From positions 1 through 25,573 of the forward strand of contig DATLEF010000200.1 in the NCBI GenBank assembly GCA_035525455.1: a stretch of 25,573 nt of DNA, in the 5' to 3' direction. Positions 1-8,039 of this stretch are shown here, piece by piece. The translations under genes were made by a program, and so were the position numbers. The notes below the pieces were generated by a model. That model was not told where the DNA came from and did no database searches. It saw only the letters and a list, made by a program, of their open reading frames with translations. Within the stretch, counting starts at the first letter, position 1. Each line of letters begins with the position of its first letter. This DNA is from JAQGMV01 sp035525455 (GTDB taxonomy: Bacteria > Pseudomonadota > Gammaproteobacteria > Burkholderiales > SG8-41).

Positions 1-1
1 T

Positions 2-112
2 TTGATTGTTTTGCTGGACGGGCTGACCCTTCCGCGTGTTTGGCGCGATCACCGCGGCATTACGGACGGTTTGGAGGCAGCCATAACGCGGGCGGTCTAC
101 GACCACGAATAG
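2..112 (+). CDS. C-terminal fragment of an unidentified protein (possibly a TetR-type regulator)
   Basis: An open frame enters from the left edge and ends at TAG 110-112, leaving 36 residues (LIVLLDGLTLPRVWRD..., ending RAVYDHE). The LLDGL stretch followed by an amphipathic helix resembles the last helices of TetR-family regulators, but that is a weak resemblance only. It does not look like the C-terminus of the PilQ secretin, which often precedes aroK in proteobacteria. The gene start and domains lie outside the window, so the function is not assigned. Confidence 0.4.
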   Translation: MIVLLDGLTLPRVWRDHRGITDGLEAAITRAVYDHE

Positions 113-121
113 CTGCTTTTG

Positions 122-158
122 GCGGTCGCAAACCATCTGTCGTGCGGTCGCAAACCAT
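122..158. repeat. Tandem pair of a 15-bp direct repeat
   Basis: The 15-mer GCGGTCGCAAACCAT occurs at 122-136 and again, exactly, at 144-158, giving a 22-bp period. It sits just after the stop of the upstream gene. It might be an operator or leftover repeat DNA; nothing else shows its role. Confidence 0.6.
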
Positions 159-173
159 GTGGCGCGTTACACG

Positions 174-209
174 CCTGAAGGCTCGGGCTGCCATTCGGCA
201 GCCCTCAGG
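174..209. repeat. Long hairpin downstream of the first gene
   Basis: An 8-bp perfect stem GGGCTGCC (185-192) / GGCAGCCC (197-204) closes a 4-nt loop (ATTC). The stem can extend outward by CCTGA (174-178) with TCAGG (205-209) across a one-sided bulge at 179-184. There is no T-tract after it, so it is not a classical intrinsic terminator. It could stabilise or process the 3' end of the upstream transcript. Confidence 0.55.
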
Positions 210-214
210 CCGGT

Positions 215-261
215 GAACGATTCAGAGGAAAACCAAGGTTTTCCTCCGAAACCTCCTTTCC
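215..261. repeat. Dispersed hairpin repeat, copy A
   Basis: This copy carries a perfect inverted repeat GAGGAAAACC (225-234) / GGTTTTCCTC (237-246), followed by GAAACCTCC and TTTCC. The same architecture (GAAC or similar, hairpin with ACC/GGT at the tip, then CTCCGTAACCTCC and a C-rich tail) recurs at 271-355 and 9543-9620. The stem differs from those of the other copies but stays paired. Confidence 0.65.
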
Positions 262-270
262 CCAACGGTC

Positions 271-355
271 GCGCCGCTCGCCTTCGTCTCGGGCCTCGGC
301 GCTCACGAACAGAGGGCAACCTTCCACGGTTTCCCTCCGTAACCTCCCTTCCCCC
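271..355. repeat. Dispersed hairpin repeat, copy B
   Basis: The stem GAGGGCAACC (312-321) / GGTTTCCCTC (328-337) pairs at 9 of 10 positions around a 6-nt loop, followed by CGTAACCTCC and a C-rich tail. The upstream half (GCCGCTCGCC, then GCGCT, then GAACAG at 307-312) aligns with copy C near 9543-9583. The similarity to copy C, estimated by eye at about three quarters identical, spans roughly 80 bp, so the repeat is longer than the hairpin alone. Confidence 0.65.
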
Positions 356-393
356 ATTGATGCTGCCAGCGCGATCGAACAAGTCCGACACGC

Positions 394-402
394 TGCTAGA
401 AT
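394..402 (+). promoter_or_regulatory. Extended -10 promoter for aroK, possibly leaderless
   Basis: TGCTAGAAT matches an extended -10 (TGn plus TAGAAT at 397-402). There is no convincing -35, which extended -10 promoters can lack. The predicted transcription start falls at about 409, on the A of the aroK ATG, and no Shine-Dalgarno sequence precedes that ATG. A leaderless aroK transcript is therefore plausible. Confidence 0.45.
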
Positions 403-408
403 CCGATC

Positions 409-1017
409 ATGGCCAATGATCGTGCCCCGGCATCAAACGGGCCATCCGAGAATATTTTTTTGATCGGCCTTATGGGCGCGGGCAAGACATCGGTCGGCCG
501 GCTGCTCGCGCGGCGCCTCGGCAAACAGTTTGTCGATTGCGATCACGAAATCGAACGCACGACCGGCGTGCGCATTCCGGTGATCTTCGAGATCGAAGGT
601 GAAACAGGCTTTCGCGCACGCGAAAGCAGAATGCTGGTCGAGCTGGTGCAGCGCAACGATATCGTCCTTGCCACCGGGGGTGGCGCGGTATTGTCCGAAG
701 AAAATCGCCGCTTGCTGTCGGAGTGCGGCACCCTCGTTTACCTGAGGGCGACACCGCACGACTTGTGGCAGCGCACGCGCCACGACCGCAACCGTCCGCT
801 GCTGCAAACCGAGAATCCGCTCGGCAAGCTGGCTGCGTTGTTCGCGGAGCGAGACTCGCTGTATCGCCAAATCGCGCACGTCGTGATCGATACCGGAAAT
901 CAAAGCGTCAGCAGCCTTGCTCACCGGCTCGAGCAGAAACTCGCGCAGCTCGCGCGCACGAAAGAGCAGAACACCCCAACGACGCAGACCGATCGAGACA
1001 AAACGTGCGCACCCTGA
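409..1017 (+). CDS. aroK: Shikimate kinase
   Basis: This cytoplasmic enzyme phosphorylates the 3-OH of shikimate with ATP, the fifth step toward chorismate and the aromatic amino acids. The 202-residue product shows the P-loop GLMGAGKT (20-27), the shikimate/Mg-binding DCD (43-45), a FRARE segment, the GGGA motif (90-93) and the lid motif RNRPLL. The length is slightly above the usual 170-190 because of a polar C-terminal tail rich in T, Q, D and K. ATG 409 is chosen because it gives a short, normal lead into the P-loop; no SD is visible. The last 13 bases overlap the GTG start of aroB, so the two are very likely cotranscribed and translationally coupled, the usual proteobacterial arrangement. 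Confidence 0.96.
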   Translation: MANDRAPASNGPSENIFLIGLMGAGKTSVGRLLARRLGKQFVDCDHEIERTTGVRIPVIFEIEGETGFRARESRMLVELVQRNDIVLATGGGAVLSEENRRLLSECGTLVYLRATPHDLWQRTRHDRNRPLLQTENPLGKLAALFAERDSLYRQIAHVVIDTGNQSVSSLAHRLEQKLAQLARTKEQNTPTTQTDRDKTCAP

Positions 1018-2090
1018 AAGTGGAGCTCGCCGAACGCAGCTATCCGATACACATCGGGACGGGACTGCTTGCCCAGCCCGAGCTCATTACGAAGCACCTG
1101 CCGCAAAAGCGCGTCGCCGTCATAACGAACACGACGCTGCGCGCGCTCTATCTCGAGCCGCTCCTCGCGTCGTTCGACGCTCATGAGATCGAAGTGGTTC
1201 AGATCGTCATCCCCGATGGCGAAGAGCACAAAAACTCGGAGACGCTGAACACGATTTTCGATGTGCTGCTCGAGCACCGCTGCGAACGGCGCACGACGAT
1301 AGTCGCGCTGGGCGGTGGGGTAGTGGGCGACATTGCCGGCTTTGCGGCTGCCGTGTATCTGCGCGGTGTGCCTTTCGTGCAGGTGCCCACCACGCTTCTC
1401 TCGCAGGTCGATTCAGCCGTCGGCGGCAAGACCGCGATCAATCACCCACTTGGCAAGAACATGATCGGCGCCTTTTACCAGCCGCAGGTGGTCATAGCTG
1501 ATATGGACACGCTCCACACGCTGCCGGCGCGGGAGCTTGCGGCGGGGCTCGCGGAAGTGATCAAGTACGGCCTCATAGGCGACCGGCCCTTTTTCGACTG
1601 GCTGGAAGCGAACATCGATCGACTCGTCGCCCGCGAGCCCGAGGCCCTGGCGGACGCGGTCGAACGCTCGTGCCGCAACAAAGCCGAAGTGGTGGCGCTG
1701 GACGAGCGCGAAAGCGGCGTGCGCGCCCATCTCAATTTCGGCCACACGTTCGGCCATGCGATCGAAGCGGGTACGGGCTACGGCACGTGGCTGCATGGCG
1801 AAGCTGTCGCAGCGGGCATGGTACTCGCCGCGCAGCTTTCAAGACGCATGGGTTATCTCGCCGATGAGGATGTGAAGCGCATCACTGCACTCCTCGCCCG
1901 CGCCGGACTGCCGGTCCAGGCACCCGACCTGGGCCGCAGTCGCTACCTCGAGCTCATGGGACACGACAAGAAAGTTGCGGGTGGCAAGCTGCAATTCGTG
2001 CTGCTGAAGGGCATCGGCGCCGCATTCGTTTCCGAGGCGCCCGACGCCGCCCTTGCCGAGCTCCTCGAGCAGCCCACAGTGCATGCGTGA
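1005..2090 (+). CDS. aroB: 3-dehydroquinate synthase
   Basis: AroB converts DAHP to 3-dehydroquinate with NAD and a divalent metal, the second shikimate step. The GTG at 1005 gives a 361-residue protein that begins (V/M)RTLKVELAERSYPIHIG, the usual N-terminus of the family. The open frame continues far upstream into aroK, but that extension is only a shadow reading of aroK. Motifs seen are GGGVVGD (103-109, NAD binding), VDSAVGGKT (135-143), the GLAEVIKYG segment with a metal-ligand Glu, NFGHTFGHAIE with His247, and LHGEAVAAGM with His264. The start lies inside aroK, and the stop overlaps the dgt start by 8 bp, so aroK-aroB-dgt reads as one operon. Confidence 0.97.
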   Translation: MRTLKVELAERSYPIHIGTGLLAQPELITKHLPQKRVAVITNTTLRALYLEPLLASFDAHEIEVVQIVIPDGEEHKNSETLNTIFDVLLEHRCERRTTIVALGGGVVGDIAGFAAAVYLRGVPFVQVPTTLLSQVDSAVGGKTAINHPLGKNMIGAFYQPQVVIADMDTLHTLPARELAAGLAEVIKYGLIGDRPFFDWLEANIDRLVAREPEALADAVERSCRNKAEVVALDERESGVRAHLNFGHTFGHAIEAGTGYGTWLHGEAVAAGMVLAAQLSRRMGYLADEDVKRITALLARAGLPVQAPDLGRSRYLELMGHDKKVAGGKLQFVLLKGIGAAFVSEAPDAALAELLEQPTVHA

Positions 2091-3210
2091 GGTGCGGCTC
2101 GCGCCGTACTCGGCGGGCGCGCTGCAGTCCCGCGGCCGCCGTCATACCGAAGCCCCGCCGCGCGGCCGCACCGAGTATCAACGCGATCGCGATCGCATTA
2201 TCCATTCCACCGCTTTCCGTCGGCTCGAGTACAAGACACAGGTCTTCGTGAACCACGAAGGCGATCTTTTTCGCACGCGGCTCACCCACAGTCTCGAAGT
2301 CGCGCAACTCAGCCGTTCGATCGCGCGTAACCTCGAGCTGGACGAAGACCTGACCGAGGCCGTCGCGCTCGCCCACGATCTTGGCCACACGCCGTTTGGC
2401 CACTCGGGCCAGGACGCGCTCAACGCCTGCATGAAACCGTTCGGAGGTTTCGAGCACAATCTGCAGAGTTTGCGCGTGGTCGACCTCCTCGAGCAGCGCT
2501 ACCCGTCTTTTGATGGGCTGAATCTGACGTTTGAAACGCGTGAAGGCATCTTGAAGCACTGCTCGCTGCGCAATGCGCGCGAGCTGGGGGACGTCGGTGA
2601 GCGCTTCGTCAAACGGGAACGGCCCTCACTCGAAGCACAGATCGCGAATCTCGCCGATGAAATCGCGTACAACAATCACGACGTCGATGACGGCTTGCGC
2701 TCCGGCCTGATCGAGCTCGAACAACTGGCCGAGATCAGCATTTTCAAGCGTCACGCGAGCGATGCTTTGCAGGCTTTTCCCGAATTGTCCGGCCGCCGGC
2801 TCGTGCATGAGACCGTGCGGCGGATGATCGATACGCTGGTGAACGACCTGATCACCGAAAGCACCGCGTTGATTGAAAAGCACGCGCCAGCGTCCATACG
2901 CGAGGTGCGCACAGCTCCGCCGCTTATCGCGTTCAGCGGGGAGATCGGCGAGGCGCAGCGCGAGCTCAAAAGCTTCCTGCACGAGCATCTCTATCGCCAT
3001 TACCACGTCGCGCGCATGGCGAGCAAAGCGCGCCGCATCGTGACCGATCTCTTCGGCGCGTTTCTCGCAGAGCCGCAGCTCCTGCCACCGGAATTCCAGG
3101 CGCGGGCCGAGCAGGATAAAGCGCGCGCCATCGCCGATTACGTCGCCGGCATGACCGACCGTTACGCGATCCTCGAGCATCGCCGACTCTTCGCGGTCGA
3201 GGAGACGTGA
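2083..3210 (+). CDS. dgt: Deoxyguanosinetriphosphate triphosphohydrolase-like protein (HD domain)
   Basis: The product belongs to the dGTPase family of HD-superfamily metal enzymes, which cleave dNTPs to the deoxynucleoside and triphosphate and so shape the dNTP pool. From ATG 2083 it is 375 residues, matching the family. Key residues are TRLTHSLEVAQ (His69), AHDLGHTPFGH (His98-Asp99, His107) and YNNHDVDD (197-203), the expected HD metal centre. An in-frame ATG at 2053 lies deep inside aroB and would add only a Ser-rich extension. ATG 2083 overlaps the aroB stop by 8 bp; GTG 2092 is another option. As with other short type-2 homologues, strict dGTP specificity cannot be read from sequence. 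Confidence 0.93.
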   Translation: MREVRLAPYSAGALQSRGRRHTEAPPRGRTEYQRDRDRIIHSTAFRRLEYKTQVFVNHEGDLFRTRLTHSLEVAQLSRSIARNLELDEDLTEAVALAHDLGHTPFGHSGQDALNACMKPFGGFEHNLQSLRVVDLLEQRYPSFDGLNLTFETREGILKHCSLRNARELGDVGERFVKRERPSLEAQIANLADEIAYNNHDVDDGLRSGLIELEQLAEISIFKRHASDALQAFPELSGRRLVHETVRRMIDTLVNDLITESTALIEKHAPASIREVRTAPPLIAFSGEIGEAQRELKSFLHEHLYRHYHVARMASKARRIVTDLFGAFLAEPQLLPPEFQARAEQDKARAIADYVAGMTDRYAILEHRRLFAVEET

Positions 3211-3243
3211 GCTCTTTTTTGCTGCCCCTACATCAGAATTTCG

Positions 3244-3272
3244 TTGAACTAAGCCCTTGAACTAGGTAGACT
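3244..3272 (+). promoter_or_regulatory. Sigma-70-type promoter for gltBD with overlapping direct repeat
   Basis: TTGAAC (3244-3249) and TAGACT (3267-3272) are separated by 17 bp, each matching 4 of 6 consensus positions. Transcription would start near 3279. The octamer TTGAACTA occurs at 3244-3251 and again at 3257-3264, a 13-bp step that places one copy over the -35 and one in the spacer. A regulator binding both could block or position RNA polymerase. No binder is identified. Confidence 0.5.
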
Positions 3273-3275
3273 TAA

Positions 3276-3363
3276 CGGGTTTCACTCCTGGTTTGGCGCC
3301 GCGCCTCCCGCGCTGCAGCAATCGCGTCCAACCGCTTGATGCAACGGCTTTTGGAGAAACCCG
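3276..3363 (+). promoter_or_regulatory. gltB leader able to sequester its Shine-Dalgarno sequence
   Basis: CGGGTTTC (3276-3283) plus TCC (3286-3288) is complementary to GGA (3353-3355) plus GAAACCCG (3356-3363), giving 11 pairs with one 2-nt bulge. The downstream arm contains the SD GGAGAA (3353-3358) and runs up to the GTG start at 3364. A competing local stem pairs TCCAA (3327-3331) with TTGGA (3351-3355) and CCG (3332-3334) with CGG (3345-3347). Both forms would hide the SD. If transcription starts near 3279, the long form loses its outermost three pairs. Found by eye, with no energy calculation. Confidence 0.4.
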
Positions 3364-6300
3364 GTGACTGAATCAGGTCCGCCTCTGCCTCAGGGCCTCT
3401 ACGACCCTCAGCACGAGCACGACGCGTGCGGCGTCGGTTTCGTCGCGAACATCAAAGGCAAAAAAAGCCACTCGATCATTCAGCAGGGCCTGCAGATACT
3501 GCGCAACCTCACGCACCGCGGCGCCGTCGGCGCCGACCCTTTGGCCGGTGACGGCGCGGGCATTCTGATCCAGATCCCGGACGGCTTCTTCCGCGAGGAA
3601 ATGGCGACCCAGGGCGTGCATTTGCCGGCGCCCGGCCAATACGGCGTCGGCATGGTGTTCCTGCCCAAGGAACCCGCCTCGCGGCTTGCGTGCGAGTACG
3701 AGATCGAGCGCGCGATCAAGGAAGAAGGGCAGATTCTGCTCGGCTGGCGTGACGTGCCCTGCGACCAGACCGGTCTGGGCGAATCGGTGAAGAAAATCGA
3801 GCCCGTTATTCGGCAGGTTTTCGTGGCGCGCGGCAAAGGCGTCACGGTCACCGACGCGCTCGAGCGCAAGCTCTACATCATTCGCAAGGCATCGGGCCAC
3901 GCGATCCAGCAGCTGAGGCTCGCTCACGGCAAGGAATTCTACGTCCCGTCGATGTCCGCGCGCACCATCGTTTACAAAGGCATGCTGCTCGCGCACCAGG
4001 TCGGCACCTACTATAAGGATCTGCAGGACCCGCGCGTCATGTCAGCGCTCGCGCTCGCCCATCAGCGCTTTTCGACAAACACTTTCCCGACTTGGGACCT
4101 GGCACACCCCTTCCGGCTGATCGCGCACAACGGCGAAATCAACACTCTCCGGGGTAATGTGAACTGGATCCGGGCGCGCCAGGGCGCGATTTCCAGCCCG
4201 ATCCTTGGCCGTGACCTCGACAAAGTGTGGCCGCTCATCTACCAGGGACAGTCCGACTCCGCGTCGTTCGACAACGCGCTGGAGCTGCTCGTGATGAGCG
4301 GGTATTCGATCGCGCACGCGATGATGATGATGATCCCGGAAGCCTGGGAGAACCACGCGCACATGGATGCGAGCCGGCGCGCGTTCTACGAGTACCACGC
4401 GGCCATGATGGAACCGTGGGACGGGCCGGCGTCGATCGCTTTCACCGACGGGCGCCAGATCGGCGCCACACTCGACCGCAATGGGCTGCGGCCCTCGCGC
4501 TACATCGTGACCGACGACGATCTCGTCATCATGGGGTCGGAATGCGGCTGTCTGCCGATACCCGAAGAGCGCATCGTCAAGAAGTGGCGCCTGCAGCCGG
4601 GCAAAATGTTTCTCGTCGACCTCGAGAAAGGCCGCATCATCGACGACCGGGAATTGAAGGAAGCGCTTGCTTCAGCCCGGCCCTATGCGGAGTGGATCGA
4701 CCGCATACGTATCAAGCTCGACGATCTGCCGCCCCCCGTCGAAAAGCGTCCCGTGCCGAACGAGTCGCTCCTCGATCTGCAGCAGTCTTTCGCCTACACC
4801 CAGGAAGACGTCAAATTCATCATGTCTCCGATGGGCGTGAACGGCGAAGAATCCATCGGGTCGATGGGAAACGACGCGCCTCTGGCGGTGCTCTCGAACA
4901 AAAACAAGACGCTGTATCACTATTTCAAGCAGCTTTTCGCGCAGGTCACGAACCCGCCGATCGATCCGATACGCGAAGAGCTCGTCACGAGCCTCGTTTC
5001 GTTCATCGGCCCGAAGCCGAATCTGCTCGGCATAGACGAAATGAATCCGCCACTGCGGCTCGAAGTCTCCCAGCCGGTGCTCGATTTCGAGCAGATGGAA
5101 ACGATACGTCACATCGAGCGCTACACCGACGGCAAGTTCCGGTCTTGCGAGCTCGACATCACCTATCCGCTCGCCTGGGGAAAACAGGCGATCGAGGCGC
5201 GCCTCGCGAGCCTCGCCGCGCAGGCCGAGGATGCCGTGCGCACGGGCTATTCGATACTCGTCATCTCGGACCGCAAGGTCCATCGGGATCAAGTCGCGAT
5301 CCCGGCACTGCTGGCGCTGTCGGCCATACATCAGCATCTGGTCGGCAAGGGTCTGCGCACCTCGACCGGACTCGTCGTCGAAACCGGATCGGCGCGTGAG
5401 GTGCACCACTTCGCGCTGCTCGGCGGTTACGGCGCCGAAGCCGTCCATCCGTATCTTGCCCTCGACACGCTGACCGACGCCGCCAACCGAGGGCTGCTGG
5501 GAGCCGATACCGACGGCAAGAAAGCCTGCAAGAATTTCATCAAGGCGATCGGCAAGGGGCTAAAGAAGGTCATGTCGAAAATGGGCATTTCGACTTACAT
5601 GTCCTACACCGGCGCGCAGATATTCGAAGCGGTCGGTCTTTCGCGTGAGCTGATCGACAAGTATTTCTCCGGCACCACATCGAATGTGGCGGGTATCGGC
5701 GTGTTCGAAGTTGCCGAGGAGGCGCTCCGTATCCACCGCGCGGCATTCAGCCGCGACGCCGTGCTTGCCGGTGCGCTCGACGCAGGTGGCGAATACGCCT
5801 GGCGCGTGCGCGGGGAGGAACATACGTGGACGCCGGACGCCGTTGCCAAGCTGCAGCACGCCGCGCGCGCCGCGAGCTACCCGACGTACAAGGAATACGC
5901 TCAGCTCATCAACGACCAGTCACTCCGCCACATGACGTTCCGGGGCCTTTTCGACTTCAGATTCCACCGCTGCACGCCCGTGCCGATCGATGAAGTCGAG
6001 CCCGCCGCCGAGATCGTGAAGCGGTTCGCGACCGGGGCGATGTCGCTCGGCTCGATTTCGACAGAGGCCCACACGACACTCGCTATCGCAATGAACCGGT
6101 TGGGCGGCAAATCGAACACGGGCGAAGGCGGCGAAGACCGCAACCGCTATGCGCCCGTACAGGCCGGTGAGACGCTCGCGTCACGCCTGGGGCGCAGTCG
6201 CGTAGAAAGGGATCTGGAGCTCGTGGCGGGCGACTCGCTCAAATCGAAAATCAAACAGGTCGCATCCGGACGCTTCGGGGTGACCGCGGAATACCTGGCA

Positions 6301-8022
6301 AGCGCCGAGCAGCTTCAGATCAAGATGGCGCAGGGCGCCAAGCCCGGCGAAGGCGGCCAGCTTCCGGGGCGGAAAGTCTCCGATTACATCGCGCTCATCC
6401 GCTATTCGACGCCCGGCGTAGAGCTCATTTCGCCGCCGCCTCACCACGACATCTATTCGATCGAGGACCTGGCGCAGCTGATCCACGATCTGAAGAACGC
6501 GAATCCGGCCGCTTCGATTTCGGTGAAGCTCGTGTCCGAGGTCGGTGTCGGCACGGTCGCGGCCGGCGTCGCTAAAGCGAAATCGGACCACGTCACGATA
6601 TCCGGCCACGACGGCGGCACCGGCGCTTCACCCTGGTCGTCGATCATGCACGCGGGAACGCCGTGGGAGCTCGGTCTTGCCGAGACCCAGCAGACGCTCG
6701 TTCTGAACCGCCTGCGCGGACGCATCGTCGTCCAGGCCGACGGCCAGATGAAAACCGGCCGCGATGTCGTGATCGGTGCCTTGCTCGGCGCCGACGAGTT
6801 CGGTTTTGCAACCGCGCCGCTCGTCGCCGAAGGCTGCATCATGATGCGTAAATGCCATCTCAATACGTGTCCTGTGGGGGTCGCTACGCAGGATCCGGAG
6901 CTGCGCAGGAAATTCACGGGTAAACCCGAACACGTGATCAACTACTTCTTTTTCGTCGCCGAGGAAGTGCGCGAATTGATGGCCCAGCTGGGCATACGCC
7001 ACTTCAATGATCTCATCGGGCGCTCGGATATGCTTGATACAAAGAAGGGCATCGAGCACTGGAAAGCCCGCGGCCTCGACTTCAGCCGGATTTTTTACCA
7101 GCCGCAGGTCGGCCCGGAAGTCGCGCGTTATCGCTGCGAAACACAGGATCATGGGCTCGAGAAGGCGCTCGATCACCGTCTGATCGAGCTCGCACAGCCG
7201 GCGCTCGAGCGCGGCGAACCGGTCGCGATCGACATGCCGATCCGCAACATCAACCGCACGGTCGGCACCATGCTCTCGGGCGAAATCGCCAAGCGCTACG
7301 GGCACGACGGGTTGCCTGACGACACGATACGCATCAAGTTCGCGGGCTCGGCCGGACAGAGTTTCGGAGCATTCCTCGCCAAAGGGGTCACGCTCGACCT
7401 GATAGGCGACACCAACGACTACTGCGGCAAAGGCTTGTCCGGCGGCCACATATCGGTGCAGCCATCGCCCAAGTTTCGCGGCAAGCCGAGCGAGAACATC
7501 ATCACCGGTAATGTCGTGCTCTATGGCGCCATCGCGGGCGAAGCGTTCTTTCGGGGAGTCGCAGGGGAGCGCTTCGCAGTGCGCAACTCGGGCGCCGAAG
7601 CGGTCGTTGAAGGCGTGGGGGACCACTGCTGCGAATACATGACCGGCGGTACGGTCGTAGTTCTGGGCAGCACCGGGCGCAATTTTGCCGCTGGCATGTC
7701 GGGCGGTATCGCGTACGTGCTCGACGAAGACGGCGCCTTCGAGGGCCTTTGCAACCGCGCGATGGTCGACCTCGAGCCGGTGCTGACCGAGATCGAGCAG
7801 GACGCGAAGCTTGCTCGCGATTTCTGGCATCAAGGCCTTGCCGATGAAGCGCTGCTGCGCGGCCTGATCGAGCAGCATGGACGCTGCACGGGAAGCGCGC
7901 GCGCCAGGGAAATACTCGAAAACTGGGCGCAGTACCGCACGCGCTTCGTGAAAGTATTTCCAAAAGAATATCGCCGCGCGTTGGGCGAGCTCGCGGCCAA
8001 ACAAGAGAAAATCGCAGCCTGA
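3364..8022 (+). CDS. gltB: Glutamate synthase (NADPH), large (alpha) subunit
   Basis: GltB takes the amide of glutamine, channels ammonia and reductively transfers it to 2-oxoglutarate, giving two glutamates; with GltD it completes the GS-GOGAT route of ammonia assimilation. The 1552-residue protein is of normal length. The catalytic Cys of the class-II amidotransferase domain is Cys22 in HDACGVGF, preceded by a 21-residue segment that is probably removed. The central and FMN-binding synthase domains follow (GAKPGEGGQLPG, then SGHDGGTGAS), then the 3Fe-4S cysteines Cys1158, Cys1164 and Cys1169 in a CxxxxxCxxxxC pattern, and the C-terminal beta-helix domain. The start is GTG 3364, with SD GGAGAA 5 bases upstream. 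gltD follows after 83 bp. Confidence 0.98.
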   Translation: MTESGPPLPQGLYDPQHEHDACGVGFVANIKGKKSHSIIQQGLQILRNLTHRGAVGADPLAGDGAGILIQIPDGFFREEMATQGVHLPAPGQYGVGMVFLPKEPASRLACEYEIERAIKEEGQILLGWRDVPCDQTGLGESVKKIEPVIRQVFVARGKGVTVTDALERKLYIIRKASGHAIQQLRLAHGKEFYVPSMSARTIVYKGMLLAHQVGTYYKDLQDPRVMSALALAHQRFSTNTFPTWDLAHPFRLIAHNGEINTLRGNVNWIRARQGAISSPILGRDLDKVWPLIYQGQSDSASFDNALELLVMSGYSIAHAMMMMIPEAWENHAHMDASRRAFYEYHAAMMEPWDGPASIAFTDGRQIGATLDRNGLRPSRYIVTDDDLVIMGSECGCLPIPEERIVKKWRLQPGKMFLVDLEKGRIIDDRELKEALASARPYAEWIDRIRIKLDDLPPPVEKRPVPNESLLDLQQSFAYTQEDVKFIMSPMGVNGEESIGSMGNDAPLAVLSNKNKTLYHYFKQLFAQVTNPPIDPIREELVTSLVSFIGPKPNLLGIDEMNPPLRLEVSQPVLDFEQMETIRHIERYTDGKFRSCELDITYPLAWGKQAIEARLASLAAQAEDAVRTGYSILVISDRKVHRDQVAIPALLALSAIHQHLVGKGLRTSTGLVVETGSAREVHHFALLGGYGAEAVHPYLALDTLTDAANRGLLGADTDGKKACKNFIKAIGKGLKKVMSKMGISTYMSYTGAQIFEAVGLSRELIDKYFSGTTSNVAGIGVFEVAEEALRIHRAAFSRDAVLAGALDAGGEYAWRVRGEEHTWTPDAVAKLQHAARAASYPTYKEYAQLINDQSLRHMTFRGLFDFRFHRCTPVPIDEVEPAAEIVKRFATGAMSLGSISTEAHTTLAIAMNRLGGKSNTGEGGEDRNRYAPVQAGETLASRLGRSRVERDLELVAGDSLKSKIKQVASGRFGVTAEYLASAEQLQIKMAQGAKPGEGGQLPGRKVSDYIALIRYSTPGVELISPPPHHDIYSIEDLAQLIHDLKNANPAASISVKLVSEVGVGTVAAGVAKAKSDHVTISGHDGGTGASPWSSIMHAGTPWELGLAETQQTLVLNRLRGRIVVQADGQMKTGRDVVIGALLGADEFGFATAPLVAEGCIMMRKCHLNTCPVGVATQDPELRRKFTGKPEHVINYFFFVAEEVRELMAQLGIRHFNDLIGRSDMLDTKKGIEHWKARGLDFSRIFYQPQVGPEVARYRCETQDHGLEKALDHRLIELAQPALERGEPVAIDMPIRNINRTVGTMLSGEIAKRYGHDGLPDDTIRIKFAGSAGQSFGAFLAKGVTLDLIGDTNDYCGKGLSGGHISVQPSPKFRGKPSENIITGNVVLYGAIAGEAFFRGVAGERFAVRNSGAEAVVEGVGDHCCEYMTGGTVVVLGSTGRNFAAGMSGGIAYVLDEDGAFEGLCNRAMVDLEPVLTEIEQDAKLARDFWHQGLADEALLRGLIEQHGRCTGSARAREILENWAQYRTRFVKVFPKEYRRALGELAAKQEKIAA

Positions 8023-8039
8023 CGCTTCGGAAAACGTGT

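Noticed and set aside
113..355. CRISPR-like repeats
   Set aside because: Repeats are two or three imperfect copies of unequal spacing, without constant unit and unique spacers, and no cas gene is present.
159..419. 86-codon open frame before aroK
   Set aside because: It consists of the hairpin repeats, runs out of frame into aroK and has no domain or SD; best read as non-coding repeat DNA.
723..1004. N-terminal extension of aroB
   Set aside because: It reads aroK in another frame. The GTG at 1005 gives the family's normal N-terminus.
6628..8004. 458-codon open frame antisense to gltB
   Set aside because: Long antisense frames are common in GC-rich genes; this one has no recognisable domain and gltB is certain.
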